A DNA stretch of 64,000 bases from Branchiostoma floridae (Eukaryota > Chordata > Leptocardii > Amphioxiformes > Branchiostomatidae). The stretch is from the NCBI RefSeq assembly GCF_000003815.2, contig NC_049981.1:14961425-15025424 (forward strand), written 5' to 3'. Below the pieces are notes generated by a model, which was not told the DNA's origin, did no database searches, and saw only the letters and a program-made list of their open reading frames with translations. This document shows positions 50,701 to 62,042 of the stretch, one piece after another. How positions within the stretch are numbered: the first letter of the stretch is position 1; each line of letters begins with the position of its first letter. The position numbers were made by a program, and so were the translations under genes.

Positions 50701-53614
50701 TCCCCAAGCCGATGTTGAATGGAGAGGTAGTTTTGCTCTTCTGATTGGTACCCATTTTCTGACAGCTGACTCCTTCATAAAACTGGTGCCAATCAGAGGA
50801 AGGTAACTAGCTCTAACGGTCCAACCTCTAACCTACACTATTGTATATATTAATTATCCTTACGTTGAGGTCCAACCCCAGTCTGGTGCCGAAGCGAGCA
50901 TCCCGCAGGACGAAGGGAGCCTGGGTCATACTCTCCGACCCACCTGTCAGTACGATCTCCGCATCACCCATGATGATGTCCTGAAATAGAGGGTTGAAAA
51001 TGAGTCTAAGAATGCTGTAGACAATATTTCAACATTATATCCAGTTGCTTGAGTAACTGCTTTTTGGCAGACAATAGATCAGCAATGATTAGTCACATAC
51101 TGGTATCATTATTCATCTGCAAAAAAGCTCCACTATTTGTTGCTCACTTAACTTTTTTTCTGAGATTTCTGAGAGAGTTGAGTATCAAGTTATAGATGTT
51201 GATATCCTACATGAATATGTCTGTATCTTATATCTCATTGGCGGACAATCACTGTTTTAGAATACACCTTTGAATTATCTATTACCTGACTTAGCAGGCT
51301 AAGATTCTGTATTTAGCTGGCATATACAAATGATAGCTATATGCAGATAATTAGCAAATTGAGTCTTTAAATTGACAAGGTCTAAGATCAACACACCTTT
51401 CTGATAAATTTTTTTATTGCTTGAACTTTCGTTTATTCATGAGAAGCTCAAACAGCCTGCAGGACGTTTGTTATCGAGATTATGACGGAGGAAGTAAAGC
51501 AAGACAATGATTACATGATCAAAAACCATTAACTTACACATATATTAGACATACGCAACAAAGTTCGCTTGTTTTTCAATTATTTCATTTTCTGTTTCAT
51601 GACTTAGCCCCTCTACCTGTGCACCATTGATCATAGCCTGGAAGCCAGACCCACACAGACGGTTGATGGTCAGAGCGGAGGCAGCCATCGGGACACCCAC
51701 TCGCAATCCAACATGGCGGGAGATGTACGCTGCATCCTTGGAACTCTAAAACAACAAAAACAGCACATGTACTTGTATAAACACAGGCGACAGGCCAACA
51801 AGTTTTTGTTGAATTTTGGTTCCAAAGTCTTAAGTCTATATAGCGCCCGACTAAAGTTTGACTGAGTATTACACAAGTGAGTTCCGATCGAACCCAAAGG
51901 GCGCACCCAAAACTCGATAGACTAATGCCCGTGATATAAAAGGCTCCCAACATTTGAATATTGAACATTTGCCCAATTGGATCCACCAATGACACCTAAC
52001 GTTTTAAGATATAGTCTTTGCACAAACATAACATGTATAGCAGTGGCGGCGGCCGAAAAATATGTTGGGGGGGGCGTCGCCCCCCCAAAAAATCAAGCTG
52101 AAACCTTGTGTATTTTTTTGATGATGGAAATTTCATTCAATCAAACTAGTTTAACGTCAAAATTTACGCCTGAAAACGCAAGAAATGACGTTTCAGAGAG
52201 TCCCGATTTAAAAATTTCGCCAGAGTTCCCTTGTGACGGCTCGCGTCTTCGGCCATGTCGGCGTAGGACAATATGTTGCGGGAGCGTCGCTGTCAAAAAA
52301 CTTTTAAACTAAGTTTAGTTTACAAGCAGAATGTGGCCCTCAAATGCTGGAAATGACGTTTCAGGCGGTCAAGATTTCAAAATTTTCTCCGGACCTCCCT
52401 AGCCGCGGATGACTAAGTGTGCCTCCGGCGCTCACAATGACATGGTGAAATGGTTGAGGCGTGGGTCATCGCCCCTTAAACATCTTTCTTTGACAAAAAT
52501 TGCATCAAATTTAGCATAGTCCCTCAGCAAAATTTGTCCCTCAAAATACAGAAAATGGGGTTTCAGAGGGTGCAGATTTTAAAATTTCCCCAGACCAACC
52601 TTGCGACAGCTTGCACCTTCCGCACTCGAAATCGTGAATATATTTGGGGGGCATCGCCCTCGCTAAAACCATGTGTCTTTCTAACAGAATTGCCATCAAA
52701 GTTAGCTTAGTCTCGCAGCAAAATTTGGCAGTCAAAACGCAGGAAATGGCGTTTTAGAGGGTCAAGATTTCAAATTTTCCCGGGGGAGCATGCCCCCGGA
52801 CCCCCCTAGGATGGTCGTGCCTCCGGCGCGACAGGTATTGCCTTTGGCACTACATGTGCGGCATAATTTTGTCAGTAAAAGTTCGCCCCCCCAAACGAAA
52901 TTTGCTGCCGCCGCCTCTGTATAGTTCTGGTAACTTTATATAGCTTATGTGAGCATACCTGGATACAGTTTCCCACGATAACAGAGCTGACAGCCTCTGC
53001 CGGTACGTTCCCTGCCGCCAGCGCAGCCCGCGAGGCGAGCTCACACAGGTCGGTGGCTGTCCGGTCCTTCAGCTTCCCACCAAACGCGCCGAATGGCGTA
53101 CGCTTGGCAGCTACGATAAAAATTCCTATAGGAGAGAAAAGTTTTGGTACAATATATGTTTTTTCTCTTGAGCAACCCCGACTGTAAATCACATAGTAGA
53201 ACAACCAATGATAGCATGGCAAATTTTATTGCACAACATACAACTATAGTACAAAAATACCTACATTAGCTTTTAACACACTAGGAAGGTTTGTTGTAAT
53301 CTTTATAGAGTGACCATGGAGGTTGTTTTTTTTTTAAACTCCTTGGGGTAACAAATAAAATGAGATCACTTTTCTTCCTTGCTTTAAAGTTAAAGTGACC
53401 TCTTTGGCTCAACTGATGACCTTTGAGACGTGTCACCGAAAAAATGAGATTCTAACCTTATTTTCCCCCTGACATTTACATATAATCATACCAGTCTTTA
53501 TCTGAGCACCAAGTGTACCCTTCGAGATCGAAAAAAAGTGGTTAAACTTGTCGTAACAAGTGTTAGAGCGACCGGCGAAAGAGAAAACACAAACTTACCC
53601 CGACTCAGCGCCAT
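47757..53614 (-). CDS. ACAA2: 3-ketoacyl-CoA thiolase, mitochondrial type (ACAA2)
   Basis: Nine exons: 53614-53599, 53125-52959, 51745-51617, 50980-50864, 50502-50355, 50106-49931, 49484-49284, 48427-48273 and 47838-47757, 396 codons, one fewer than human ACAA2. It catalyses the last step of fatty-acid beta-oxidation, cleaving 3-ketoacyl-CoA with CoA to release acetyl-CoA in the mitochondrial matrix. The N-terminus [18 protein letters not shown] matches the uncleaved targeting region of the family. The nucleophilic Cys is in NRLCGSGFQ, the His in [10 protein letters not shown] and the second Cys in [21 protein letters not shown] and [13 protein letters not shown] are also family signatures. 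The usual GHPxGxSG appears as GHPLAASG, a Gly-to-Ala change next to the active site. The start lies 1.03 kb from the tubulin start on the other strand. Introns carry a SINE-like repeat, MITEs and an 879-bp transposon. Confidence 0.97.
48780..48972. mobile_element. Possible MITE with GCGG/CCGC-rich internal repeats
   Basis: Starts TACTGTAAATGCATTTATGA and continues with TTTAATTTTGCGGT, TTAAGTTTGCG, and GCGGTGGTCTTAAGTTC, then ends with a diverged inverted half (CACGAAAGTTTCAGTAA). This resembles non-autonomous DNA elements common in marine invertebrates, but ends are degraded. Intron 7 of ACAA2. Confidence 0.45.
49005..49215 (-). mobile_element. tRNA-derived SINE-like repeat
   Basis: On the minus strand a tRNA-like head has a B-box-like GGTTCAAATCC (49151-49161) followed by a TTGAGAGGGCACTT segment of the kind seen after the tRNA head in many deuterostome SINEs. 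No intact tRNA cloverleaf or anticodon arm was found. Located in intron 7 of ACAA2. Confidence 0.55.
50728..50809. mobile_element. Short hairpin repeat, possible MITE
   Basis: Inverted halves TAGTTTTGCTCTTCTGATTGG and the complement of CCAATCAGAGGAAGGTAACTA are about 80% alike over 25 bp with TA ends. Located in an intron of ACAA2. Confidence 0.45.
52041..52919. mobile_element. 879-bp non-autonomous DNA transposon with internal tandem monomers
   Basis: Ends CAGTGGCGGCGGC and the complement CAGAGGCGGCGGC are flanked by a 5-bp direct repeat TATAG (52036-52040 and 52920-52924). Inside are four related units beginning near 52183, 52351, 52552 and 52743, each with AAATGGCGTTTYAGAGGGTC-like sequence and a CCCCGGACCCCCCTA-like block. 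No transposase. Located in the second intron of ACAA2. The superfamily is uncertain: the CAGTGGCGG end resembles some hAT elements, but the 5-bp duplication does not fit. Confidence 0.8.
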
Positions 53615-54644
53615 GTTGGATCTAGAATAGTCCAAGTATTTGTAGTGAAGGGGTGGGGAAAGTCGCGTAGTATCTTATTACTGTTTAGATGTGTAAAAAA
53701 TAGACTTCAAATTATGTCATACGTTTTATATTGTTCAAAATACATTTGTTAACGTTGTATTTGAGTGGTATATTGTTGAGAATTAAGCATTTATTGGACG
53801 CATTAATGTATCCTTGATCCCCATAGGATAATCGTCTAGCCCACAATGCCACTGGGAAGCCATCATGGTCGGAGTGTAGGTCTTTTGTGTTGGCTCTCTT
53901 CAAAATTCACGGTTTCTGTCCATACTTCCAATTTCTTGTAACCCTCTTACTTTCACACCACCCTCCTTTATCACAGCTATATTTCTGAATGCCTCAGACG
54001 CGATGAGTATCGTCATTTTCCTTATCTGAGCCGTAAAACAAGGAGTGGCTCATGCCCCCCTCCCCCACCTAGGGGTTTTACGGAGTGATGACAAGGAACT
54101 TATGAGATGTCATAATTTCTTCTATCCCATACTTTTTTTTTTTTCATTTCACGTTTTCAATATAATTTCATCTACATCTTCCATGGTGACTCCCACTGTT
54201 GTCTGTGATGACCAATCTCTGCGCAAAATCTTAGTGACAACCCAAGATTTATATGAACATAACTTGGTTGTCGCGATGCGAAAACTGAGAGTCTGAGACC
54301 ACAGTTTAGCCTTAGTTTGATATTTAGAAGTTGTCTTCTTTAGAATGCCTACTGTCTTCATTTCTTTTGTTCTTCCATTCTTCCTCACATGAATTTCTTT
54401 TTATCATTCAATAGCAATAAACTTGTTTGAAGCTCTGCAACTTAAATGTTACAATATGTACTAAATGTGATTTTTGTATTACAGATATAAAATGGTTACA
54501 ACGTACAAGAAAAAACACCCTCAAATATACACAAAAACATCAATACAGAGAATAGTGTATCGAAAAGTCCTTTTCATAAAATGATAAATACATGTAACAG
54601 ACACAATTCAACATTGAATGAGATCTGAAGCATACTAGCATAAG
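53615..54644. promoter_or_regulatory. Head-to-head intergenic region of ACAA2 and the tubulin
   Basis: About 1.03 kb between two divergent start codons, with no other gene. It must contain both 5' UTRs and promoters and may act as a bidirectional promoter. There is a T run at 54128-54143 but no obvious TATA box near either gene. Confidence 0.5.
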
Positions 54645-57600
54645 ATGGCAACTGTGTATGTACAAGTTGGGCAATGTGGGAATCAAATTGGACAACAGTT
54701 GTGGACCCAGGTCCTCCCACTAAAAGACACAAAGGAGGGGATGCCCTTCTTCAACATGGACGAGAAGCTACGTTCGGTCCATGTAGACAGCGAACCCAAG
54801 GTGCTGCGTAGACTGGGACTCGCAGTGAAGAAAAAGAACCTGGAAGAAGCCAATCTAATTGCAGGTACATGTATTTACAAAAAATCGCTTGTGTCTTTCT
54901 GAAGGTAGAACATGATATAGAACATAAGACAGGAAATAATTGAGACAGAGCATCTTTGTAACCTGGTATTCCATAATAGGGATCCATTCGTAAACAAACA
55001 AGCAAACAAACATTGGTGGGGGTTCAATCCCAGGATTGGTCCCACCTAGCCTGACATAGCTACCAAGTTTCTTGGTCCTTTCACTTAGTAACCTCACCTA
55101 GTGCCTCCAAGATGTTGAGGGATTGCATTTGTCACCTCAGATGGTGATGTAAAGTCAGCAGTCCTGTGCATTAGGGAGCTTCTGGTGTTATTCTCAAGCC
55201 TCTGTACGTATAAAAAAATCAATTTAATATGATTTATCAAGAAGACTATGAGTAAAAAATTACAACTAGCTTTGGCTACACAATTACTTAGCAAACCTGA
55301 CAATGAGAACTCAAATAAAAATGGCATTTCAAGTTCAATTTTCATCATGTTGTTTCAGGAAAAAGAGGGCGTGGGACCAACTGGGCACTAGGATACCACG
55401 GTGTGAGGAGGTCTGAAGGCTGCATGTTGTTGGACCAGACAGTGGAGGCTGTGAGGAGGGAGGTGGAACAGTGCGACTGTTTCTCAGGGATGGTTTTTAT
55501 GCACAGTCTCAGTGGAGGCACAGGGTCAGGTACAATTCTTCTGTTTTGATATTCAAATTGATATTGCAATTGAGTGCATGCAGGATTTTGAGAGGACAAC
55601 ACTGGAATTAAGTCGGTTCAAGCAAGATTTTAACCTCCTTGGTTCAAGGTTTGAACAGCATATGTGGAAGGTGAAAGATGAAGGTCGCTAAGTTGTGAAC
55701 AGTTCTTGTCTAGACCATGATTGATACATGTCCATGTATTTTACCTTTCTTTATGTCTTTGGTCAGTCTCAGTCAGATGCCTTCAACTTTGACCTATCAT
55801 CCACAATATACAATGAATACATCATGCTGCACATACACAGTTCAAACCTTAAGCCGATTTATTGATATGCAGGCATAGATTTTCATATATTGACGTATAC
55901 ACATGCACATTTGCTTCAGGTCTTGGCGCTCACGTCATTGAAAACCTGAAAGACCACTTCCCCATTCCCTACCTCATGTCCGTGGCCGTCGCCCCCCACG
56001 CAGGCGGAGAGAGTCCCCTCCAGCACTACAACTGTGTGCTGTGTCTGTCCTGGGTACAGCAGTACACTGATGCTGTCTTACTGTTCAACAATGACGATGT
56101 GCTGTACCAAGTACAGCACCAACAAAACAGCAGCAAAGCACAAGTCTCTATACCCGAAATGAACCAGTACATTTCAAACTGTCTGGCAGGTTTGAGTTTT
56201 TCTATTTCTATTGTGTACAAATGTACTTAGAAATAAGCTGCATCACAGTTTGAACTACACATGTGAAATGTGATGCAAATTGTGGGTGATATGTCAAAGT
56301 TGAGGGCCCCTGAGATATAAACAAAATATATCTCAACATGTGTCAAGATCTACAACTAACAGTTAGGGGCATCACCTTTGACCTCATGCATGTGGAGTTC
56401 AAACTGTGAACAGGCTAATTCTAGCTCCTGTTGATCTTATGATTTCCCCAGTGTTTCTGTGTGCCTTTGTCTATTTGGTCATCAACATGGAAGCAGCAAA
56501 TTGACCATAGATGCAACACTACATTTCAGATTTGGACATACAATCGCTGGCAATTTTAAAATGTTTTTTGGCTGATTTGTGCTATTTCTGATTGACAGTG
56601 TATTCTAATATGGCCAAACTTGATTGGTACTATTCTCAAAGTAGAGCTTAGGCTCTGGCTGCTTTTTAAACATTTGTATGCTTTTTTTCCAAGCTTTCTA
56701 TTTTATACCATTGTCTTTATGTCTCTTTATACCTTAGGCTACGAGACATGGAGGAAACGGTACAAAATAGAAAGCCTTAAAAAGATGGCAAAGAACAGTT
56801 GGATAGTAGATTGGAACACCAGCCAAAACACTCAGAGGGTCTATATGCAAGAGACTAAATAGACTGTGAGTGTAAAAGAATAGGGCTGAATGCTTGTATT
56901 CCTCTTCTCTTTTCTTCCAGGTTTGTTCCTGCCCACAGACAGCATCACCCCACCACCGGGGATTCCCCTGGGAATGGAACCATGGGAGCTACTCAGGTCC
57001 GTGTGTCCCATGCCAGCCACCAAGTTTGCACAGGTAAACAGACACAAATCACACTACTATAGTGCCAGCTGTGATTCAATAGATAGTTCCATAAGGTGCA
57101 TAGGTCACTATAGGCTTGCTCTAACGTACACAATCAAAGCCAGAGAGACACTTATCATAGTAATGGCAGTAATGTAGTAACTGTATTTTTCTTTCAAAAA
57201 ATGGTATCACACCAATGTTTACTGAAGTCTGTGGTCTCACAGGTGAGTCACCACATGGGTAGCAGACTTGGCTGGGACGCCATTGCTGCTCACGCCATCC
57301 AGATGTACAAGAAACAGCATTCCCACAGGGACAGGGCACTGTCAGCTGTCGTGGTGGCACGAGGCGATAGCAAGGACGATTTCCGCAGGTACAAGCCTGG
57401 CGTTGAGAGAAAAGTTCGTGCAGGGTGCAACTGTGTGGAATGGAACCCATTCCCTGTGGATTTCTGGACAGGTAGGACTTTCGTTTCTTTGTTTTGTTTC
57501 TTGTTCCCATTTCTGATAAGCTGAAATAATAACATAATTGAATACTTGCCCAGATTCACATAAAAGGCTTGATATTATATTAAAAGCCTTTACATTTGTA

Positions 57601-58062
57601 TTTCCATCAGTTTTTATCATGATTCCTTAAATAAATCAAAATCAACAAAAATAATTCTTCCTCCTGGAAAAGTATTATTGCAAATACCAAGGAGGTTGCA
57701 AATACAGATTGCCCATTGAATAACAAGATTAGCATCAATACATAATCAATAGTATTGCAAAAGTGTGGGAACCATTGCAATACTTAATTCCAAACATGGT
57801 GATTTTTGAAAATTTCTTCTTCCCTTCTTCAGACAAAAATTCCTTGTCAGGTCACCCCGAGAAGAAGTCGCTGACATTGTGCACCAATAACTCTGGCATC
57901 ACTGGTTACCTAGAGCACGTCCTGACCAAAGCACGGCAGAAGTACGACGCTAAGGCCTTCCTACACTGGTACTGGAAACATGGCTGTACTGACCAGGACT
58001 TCAGCCAGGCTTTTGACACTGTTGGAAAAATAGTGGAGGACTATAAAGAAGCTGTTAGATGA
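54645..58062 (+). CDS. Divergent tubulin of the delta/zeta group
   Basis: Six exons: 54645-54864, 55359-55529, 55920-56189, 56921-57033, 57243-57471 and 57833-58062, 410 codons, phases consistent. The N-terminus VYVQVGQCGNQIG is the tubulin GTP-binding start, and SLSGGTGSGLG is the phosphate loop signature. SEPKVL, CDCFSG and YNCVLCLSW match delta-like tubulins better than alpha, beta or gamma. The C-terminus KAFLHWYWKHGCTDQDF and VVEDY-like ending resemble delta-tubulin, and there is no acidic polyglutamate tail. It is some 40 residues shorter than human delta-tubulin, and internal identity to delta looks low, so zeta-tubulin is my preferred call. Delta, epsilon and zeta tubulins act at centrioles and basal bodies of ciliated cells. 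Poly(A) signal AATAAA follows at 58266. Confidence 0.85.
55672..55860. repeat. Interspersed palindromic repeat, copy 2
   Basis: Shares AACAGTTCTTGTCTAGACCAT and a terminal CACAGTTCAAAC block with 33790-33910. In the second tubulin intron. Confidence 0.55.
56235..56412. mobile_element. Interspersed palindromic repeat, copy 3 (MITE-like)
   Basis: Bounded by inverted CACAGTTTGAACT and AGTTCAAACTGTG, related to copies 1 and 2. In the third tubulin intron. No target duplication identified with confidence. Confidence 0.6.
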
Positions 58063-58265
58063 TGGCAATATGTCCATTTTTATAATGTGTGTGTATAAAT
58101 TCTATAATGAACACTGTAAATGTGATATAATCAAAAGGTATGATGTAATGAATTGAAACTAGTGTATATGCAAGTTTTAAAGTACCATTTCATGTTGACC
58201 TGATGTATGTTTGTGGTACCCAAAATCCGTGCAGCTGTTTTGACTGTATTGTCTTGTTTCAATTC

Positions 58266-58271
58266 AATAAA
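58266..58271 (+). promoter_or_regulatory. Poly(A) signal of the tubulin gene
   Basis: Canonical AATAAA about 200 bases after the tubulin stop codon. Confidence 0.7.
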
Positions 58272-58684
58272 AATGAAAATAGATTAAAGCCTTATTTGCA
58301 AAATATATGTTTAAACAATTTCTGTACATATTATACACATATAAAGGTTATTTTCCTGTACTGATTATTTTCCATTTTCTATTTTTTTGTTTTGTAGGTT
58401 ATTTTTCATTACTGTACATATTATAGACATATATATGTATATTAGGTTATTTTCCTGTACAAGTAAATCCTTACAAGGGTTACAATAAAGTAAAAGAAAA
58501 TAAAAGAAAATGTATTCATGTTTTTAGTAACTGCAATATGTTACATCTTACAAAATGTCTCTTGTACCATGCTTACTTTTTCAGATTATGTAGTTTTTTT
58601 GTGTGTCAATAACTTCTTGCTTGCATGATTTTTATCTGAGCTGAAATCTGGCACTCATTATTTAGATTTAACATAGAAACTTTA

Positions 58685-58787
58685 GCCCGAGTACCATCCT
58701 CCGTAGTGACCGCTGGTCCAATCCTTTCACTGGCTATGCAAGCAAAAGTATTGAGCCAGCAGTCACTACCGAGAATGGCACTCAGGC
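58685..58787. mobile_element. 103-bp palindromic MITE
   Basis: Inverted halves of about 38 bp start GCCCGAGTACCATCCTC and, from the other side, GCCTGAGTGCCATTCTC. Both ends are next to TA, consistent with a TA target duplication as in Tc1/mariner-type elements. Confidence 0.7.
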
Positions 58788-59680
58788 TAGATAAACATCA
58801 CGTAGACCAAACGTTAGTCCTGATTGAAGCCTTCATTTGAAGCGTAACTGTCGCCGATGCATGTGAATACCACTTCAGGAAGACCGTGTTGTAGAGGCTT
58901 ACAAAGATAGCACACACACAAAGATAACACCTTCAATTAGCCTACTTTAATTACATTGCTCTGTGGGGCTTTAAGTCCTGTACGACTATTTAGGACTCGC
59001 TTACGAAACCAATGAAGTTCTTCCATTAAGCGAAGCTTCGGCGTGCAAGCAGGATTTGTTTCCAAGAGATCAAGATCACAGCGTCGGCAGACTAGATATA
59101 GCATCTGCGCACAGTTGTGTTTGACAGTGAATGAGGCATCTTCGCAGTGAATTTTCCAAGCAACGTACAAAAAGGTGAGAAAATGCGTTTTGAGAACTAT
59201 CAAGGATCATATGGAAATTTTGCGTCTAATCATAATTTTACTGGAGATGCATGTGTGAGAATCTAACGACGGAGGAGTTTGTTTTTCTCTTGCCGCAAGT
59301 TAGACTCAAAGTGGCGGGAACATGAAATGACTCTAGTGCTAGTAACGTTGCGAAGTCTCCTTAAATGACATACTTGTATTCTATACATGCATGTGATGCT
59401 GGAGCTTTGCGCAAACCAGCATGATTTGTATGATGTTTGTCAAGCGAAGTTCATCAAGATTCAGATCTGTTTCATGTATGGAAATGCAAGCCGATATACT
59501 ACATGAATGTCCCTTGAGTTAACATTGCAGTGTAAGGATTTTTCTTAAAGCGAATCTTCTACATTGCACACTTGCGTTTGAGTGCGGTGAAAATTCAGTT
59601 TAGAGCAACTTTATTTGTTGTCATATTCAATGATCAGAAATATAAACTTGATATTCATTCAGCCCCCTGTCTTTAACCAG

Positions 59681-60598
59681 TCGCCATGGCCTTAAGCCCT
59701 GAGCTGGCGGAGATCTGTTGGGTGACCCACCGCGGGAGTTTCTGCCCGCGGTACGGAGACGACCCCCGCAGGACGCACTGCTGTCTGGTCGGGGACAAGG
59801 TGGAGTGCTGCCTGCCGTCCTCCAACACAACCTCCGCTGGGCACCTCAACGGCTTCGTCTACATGAACCTCAAGTACGATTAAAACGTTATTTCACTAGC
59901 ATTCCCACATACTGCAACTAAAATGCAAGAAGTTCGGAAACTTGAATTCGGTGGTTTTTATCATAAGAAAACGTATTTATTGCTATTTACAATGATACTC
60001 CGTCTGATTAATAAGCGTGTATATTTCCCTTTAAATGACACCTCGTCTGTTATGGTCATGCTTTTGTGCAATGGCACTATGGCCTTATTTCTCTATTTTA
60101 CCTCTTTAATTTCCTCCGGGTAATTGACAGGGGTACGTTTTTTTGTGTAAGCGTCCGAAGCTATAACGCAAGATCAATTTGATGAATTTGTTTGAATTTT
60201 GGTATGTCAGTAATTATTGAGGTCCCGGGAAACATGGCGATCAGTTAGGGCACCACAGCAGCATAAAGTCCAAGCTCCTTTGTTGTTCTTGCAGAGCCAT
60301 AGACATCCACATGTTGGTGCTAGTCGGCTGGTGTCTCTCTCTCATCATCATCATCATTGTGGTTCTGGTCATCTGCATCTGCCGGGGCCGCTGTACATGC
60401 CACAGGAAGCCGGGGCCGCAGCAGCGCACGGGGGCGGGGAAGGCTGCCTCACACCCCGCCCAGGGTCCGGGACAGTCCCCTGACATCGCAGACCGCCGCC
60501 GTCTGCTGTCTGTCACCAACTGGTTAGGTACCTCGGATAGCGCCAGGCCAAGTCTAACGCCCTCTAACGCTACCGACATTGAGATGTATGACTGCTAG
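59681..60598 (+). CDS. Single-pass membrane protein with six-cysteine ectodomain (Shisa-like/WBP1-VOPP1-type)
   Basis: Two exons, 59686-59873 (from ATG) and 60295-60598 (stop TAG), phases matching, 163 codons from that ATG. A good acceptor (CTTTAACCAG) lies just before 59681, and the frame continues upstream of the ATG, so an earlier exon with a signal peptide is likely and the true start may be further left. The ectodomain has the pattern CW-x8-C-x11-CC-x7-CC, reminiscent of the single-membrane, six-cysteine superfamily (Shisa, WBP1, VOPP1, CYYR1). The membrane segment is MLVLVGWCLSLIIIIIVVLV. A Cys-rich juxtamembrane CRGRCTC could be palmitoylated, followed by a basic Pro/Gly-rich tail ending EMYDC. 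Members of the superfamily act as trafficking adaptors; the role here is unknown. Confidence 0.7.
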
Positions 60599-62042
60599 TA
60601 TTACCACGCATGGGAAGGCTAGTTCACCTTTATCCGCAGGGTGACCTATATCCGCTGTATTTAAAATCAAGGTACCAGCATTAAGTGATTGCAAGTCAAC
60701 GTACGGTGGTTTCAAACTGCGATATTTTGAAAGTATCAAAATTTGAAACCACCGTCAGTCGACTTTATATCACTACGCCGTTTTTCCATACAATGGATAT
60801 TAAGTACCTGTGGACAAAGGAGAACTGATGTTACATCAGTGTCCGGTACGTCTGTTGATATATGTTTCCATGTGGGTAAATTTAGACAGAACTGAGTCAG
60901 CTTACACTTTTGTTACAGATCGATGTATACATATATGTGTCTTATGTGACAGAGACCGACGGAGAAACAAAACCTTGTAACTTCATCTTTATGCAAACCC
61001 AAGCTTTATTTGACAACAGTATGATAGGGCTAATCAACGAAAGGGTTTACACGTAGATGCATATCAGTAAGTAGCAAATGCCAGAAAAAGGAACATTCGT
61101 CTTGATCATGTTGTGATAACGACGCTGAACACAGGTGTTCAAAAACTCCAGTTATTTAGTCTGGTATTTTCTCAGTGATCCAGCTACAACTTTGTTTTTG
61201 ACGATAAACCCTCAGTTGGAAGGGTTTGAATTTAAGATAACTTAAGCTGAGAAAACAATTGAAACTGTGGATGTGGAATTTAAATCTTACACACTGGTTT
61301 CTAATACCCCCCTCACATTAGGCGCGATTCGATCGAACGACGAATCTGCGAGCTCTAAATTACGAGGAGGCATGACCCTGACGGGAAGGGGGAACTCTGC
61401 AATTTCTTCGTCGGCATCAGGGTCATGCCTCCTCGTAAATTAGAGCTCGCAGACTCGTCGTCCGATCGAATCTCGCCAAATGTGAGGGGGGTATAAACGT
61501 TACCAGCAAGATGCGTCTCAAAAATAAAGACTAGTTAGGCTTTCTGCCATTGTAAGTGCTTGTTGCACAAGTAATTAAAACATTTCGAATATTAATTCAA
61601 GACAAAATCAAACTAATTGAGTCACAAGAAGTGTGTTGCATTGTGTATATACTACAGAGTTACTTTTCAAGGCTTCTGTAACTCTTAGTTCATAGTTAAT
61701 GTTGCACATCGCTTCTTCTTAAATGTATGGCTAACATTTTGAAATAAAAGTGTTCATGACTGACTGTAACTACATATTGCATGATTTTTTGTATCACATG
61801 TTTAGTATTGAGTGTATTGATACATATATTTCAGAGCGACGGGAAAATTATGAAGGAATCTGTGTTTTCAACACACGGTTATAGCCATTCACTGTAGAAC
61901 AATCAGTTTTAAATCCGAAACTTAGCAAGTTGTGTACGCTGATAGATTTGTCTCTTCAACTATCTTTCACTGTGGAAAGTTAGATGGCCATGGATGCTAG
62001 ATTATATCACTTTATATCAACAATATTGTTTTAACATGGCTG
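60599..62042. other. Intergenic region with a palindromic MITE
   Basis: No gene seen. It includes the 3' UTR of the preceding gene, an imperfect palindrome at about 60699-60765 (ACGGTGGTTTCAAA facing TTTGAAACCACCGT) and the element at 61305-61493. Confidence 0.55.
61305..61493. mobile_element. 189-bp PIF/Harbinger-like MITE
   Basis: Inverted repeats of about 80 bp begin TACCCCCCTCACATT and run to the GGCATGACCCTGA block, separated by only about 30 bp. A TAA target duplication flanks it (61302-61304 and 61494-61496). A 3-bp TWA duplication is typical of PIF/Harbinger elements. The two arms differ at only a few positions, so the insertion is young. Confidence 0.85.

Larger units (their letters stand above)
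58063..59680. other. Tubulin 3' flank and region upstream of the cysteine-rich membrane protein
   Basis: Holds the tubulin 3' UTR, a degenerate duplication of a TTACTGTACATATTATA block (58318-58460), and the short MITE at 58685. A leader exon for the next gene is expected here but could not be located. Confidence 0.5.
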
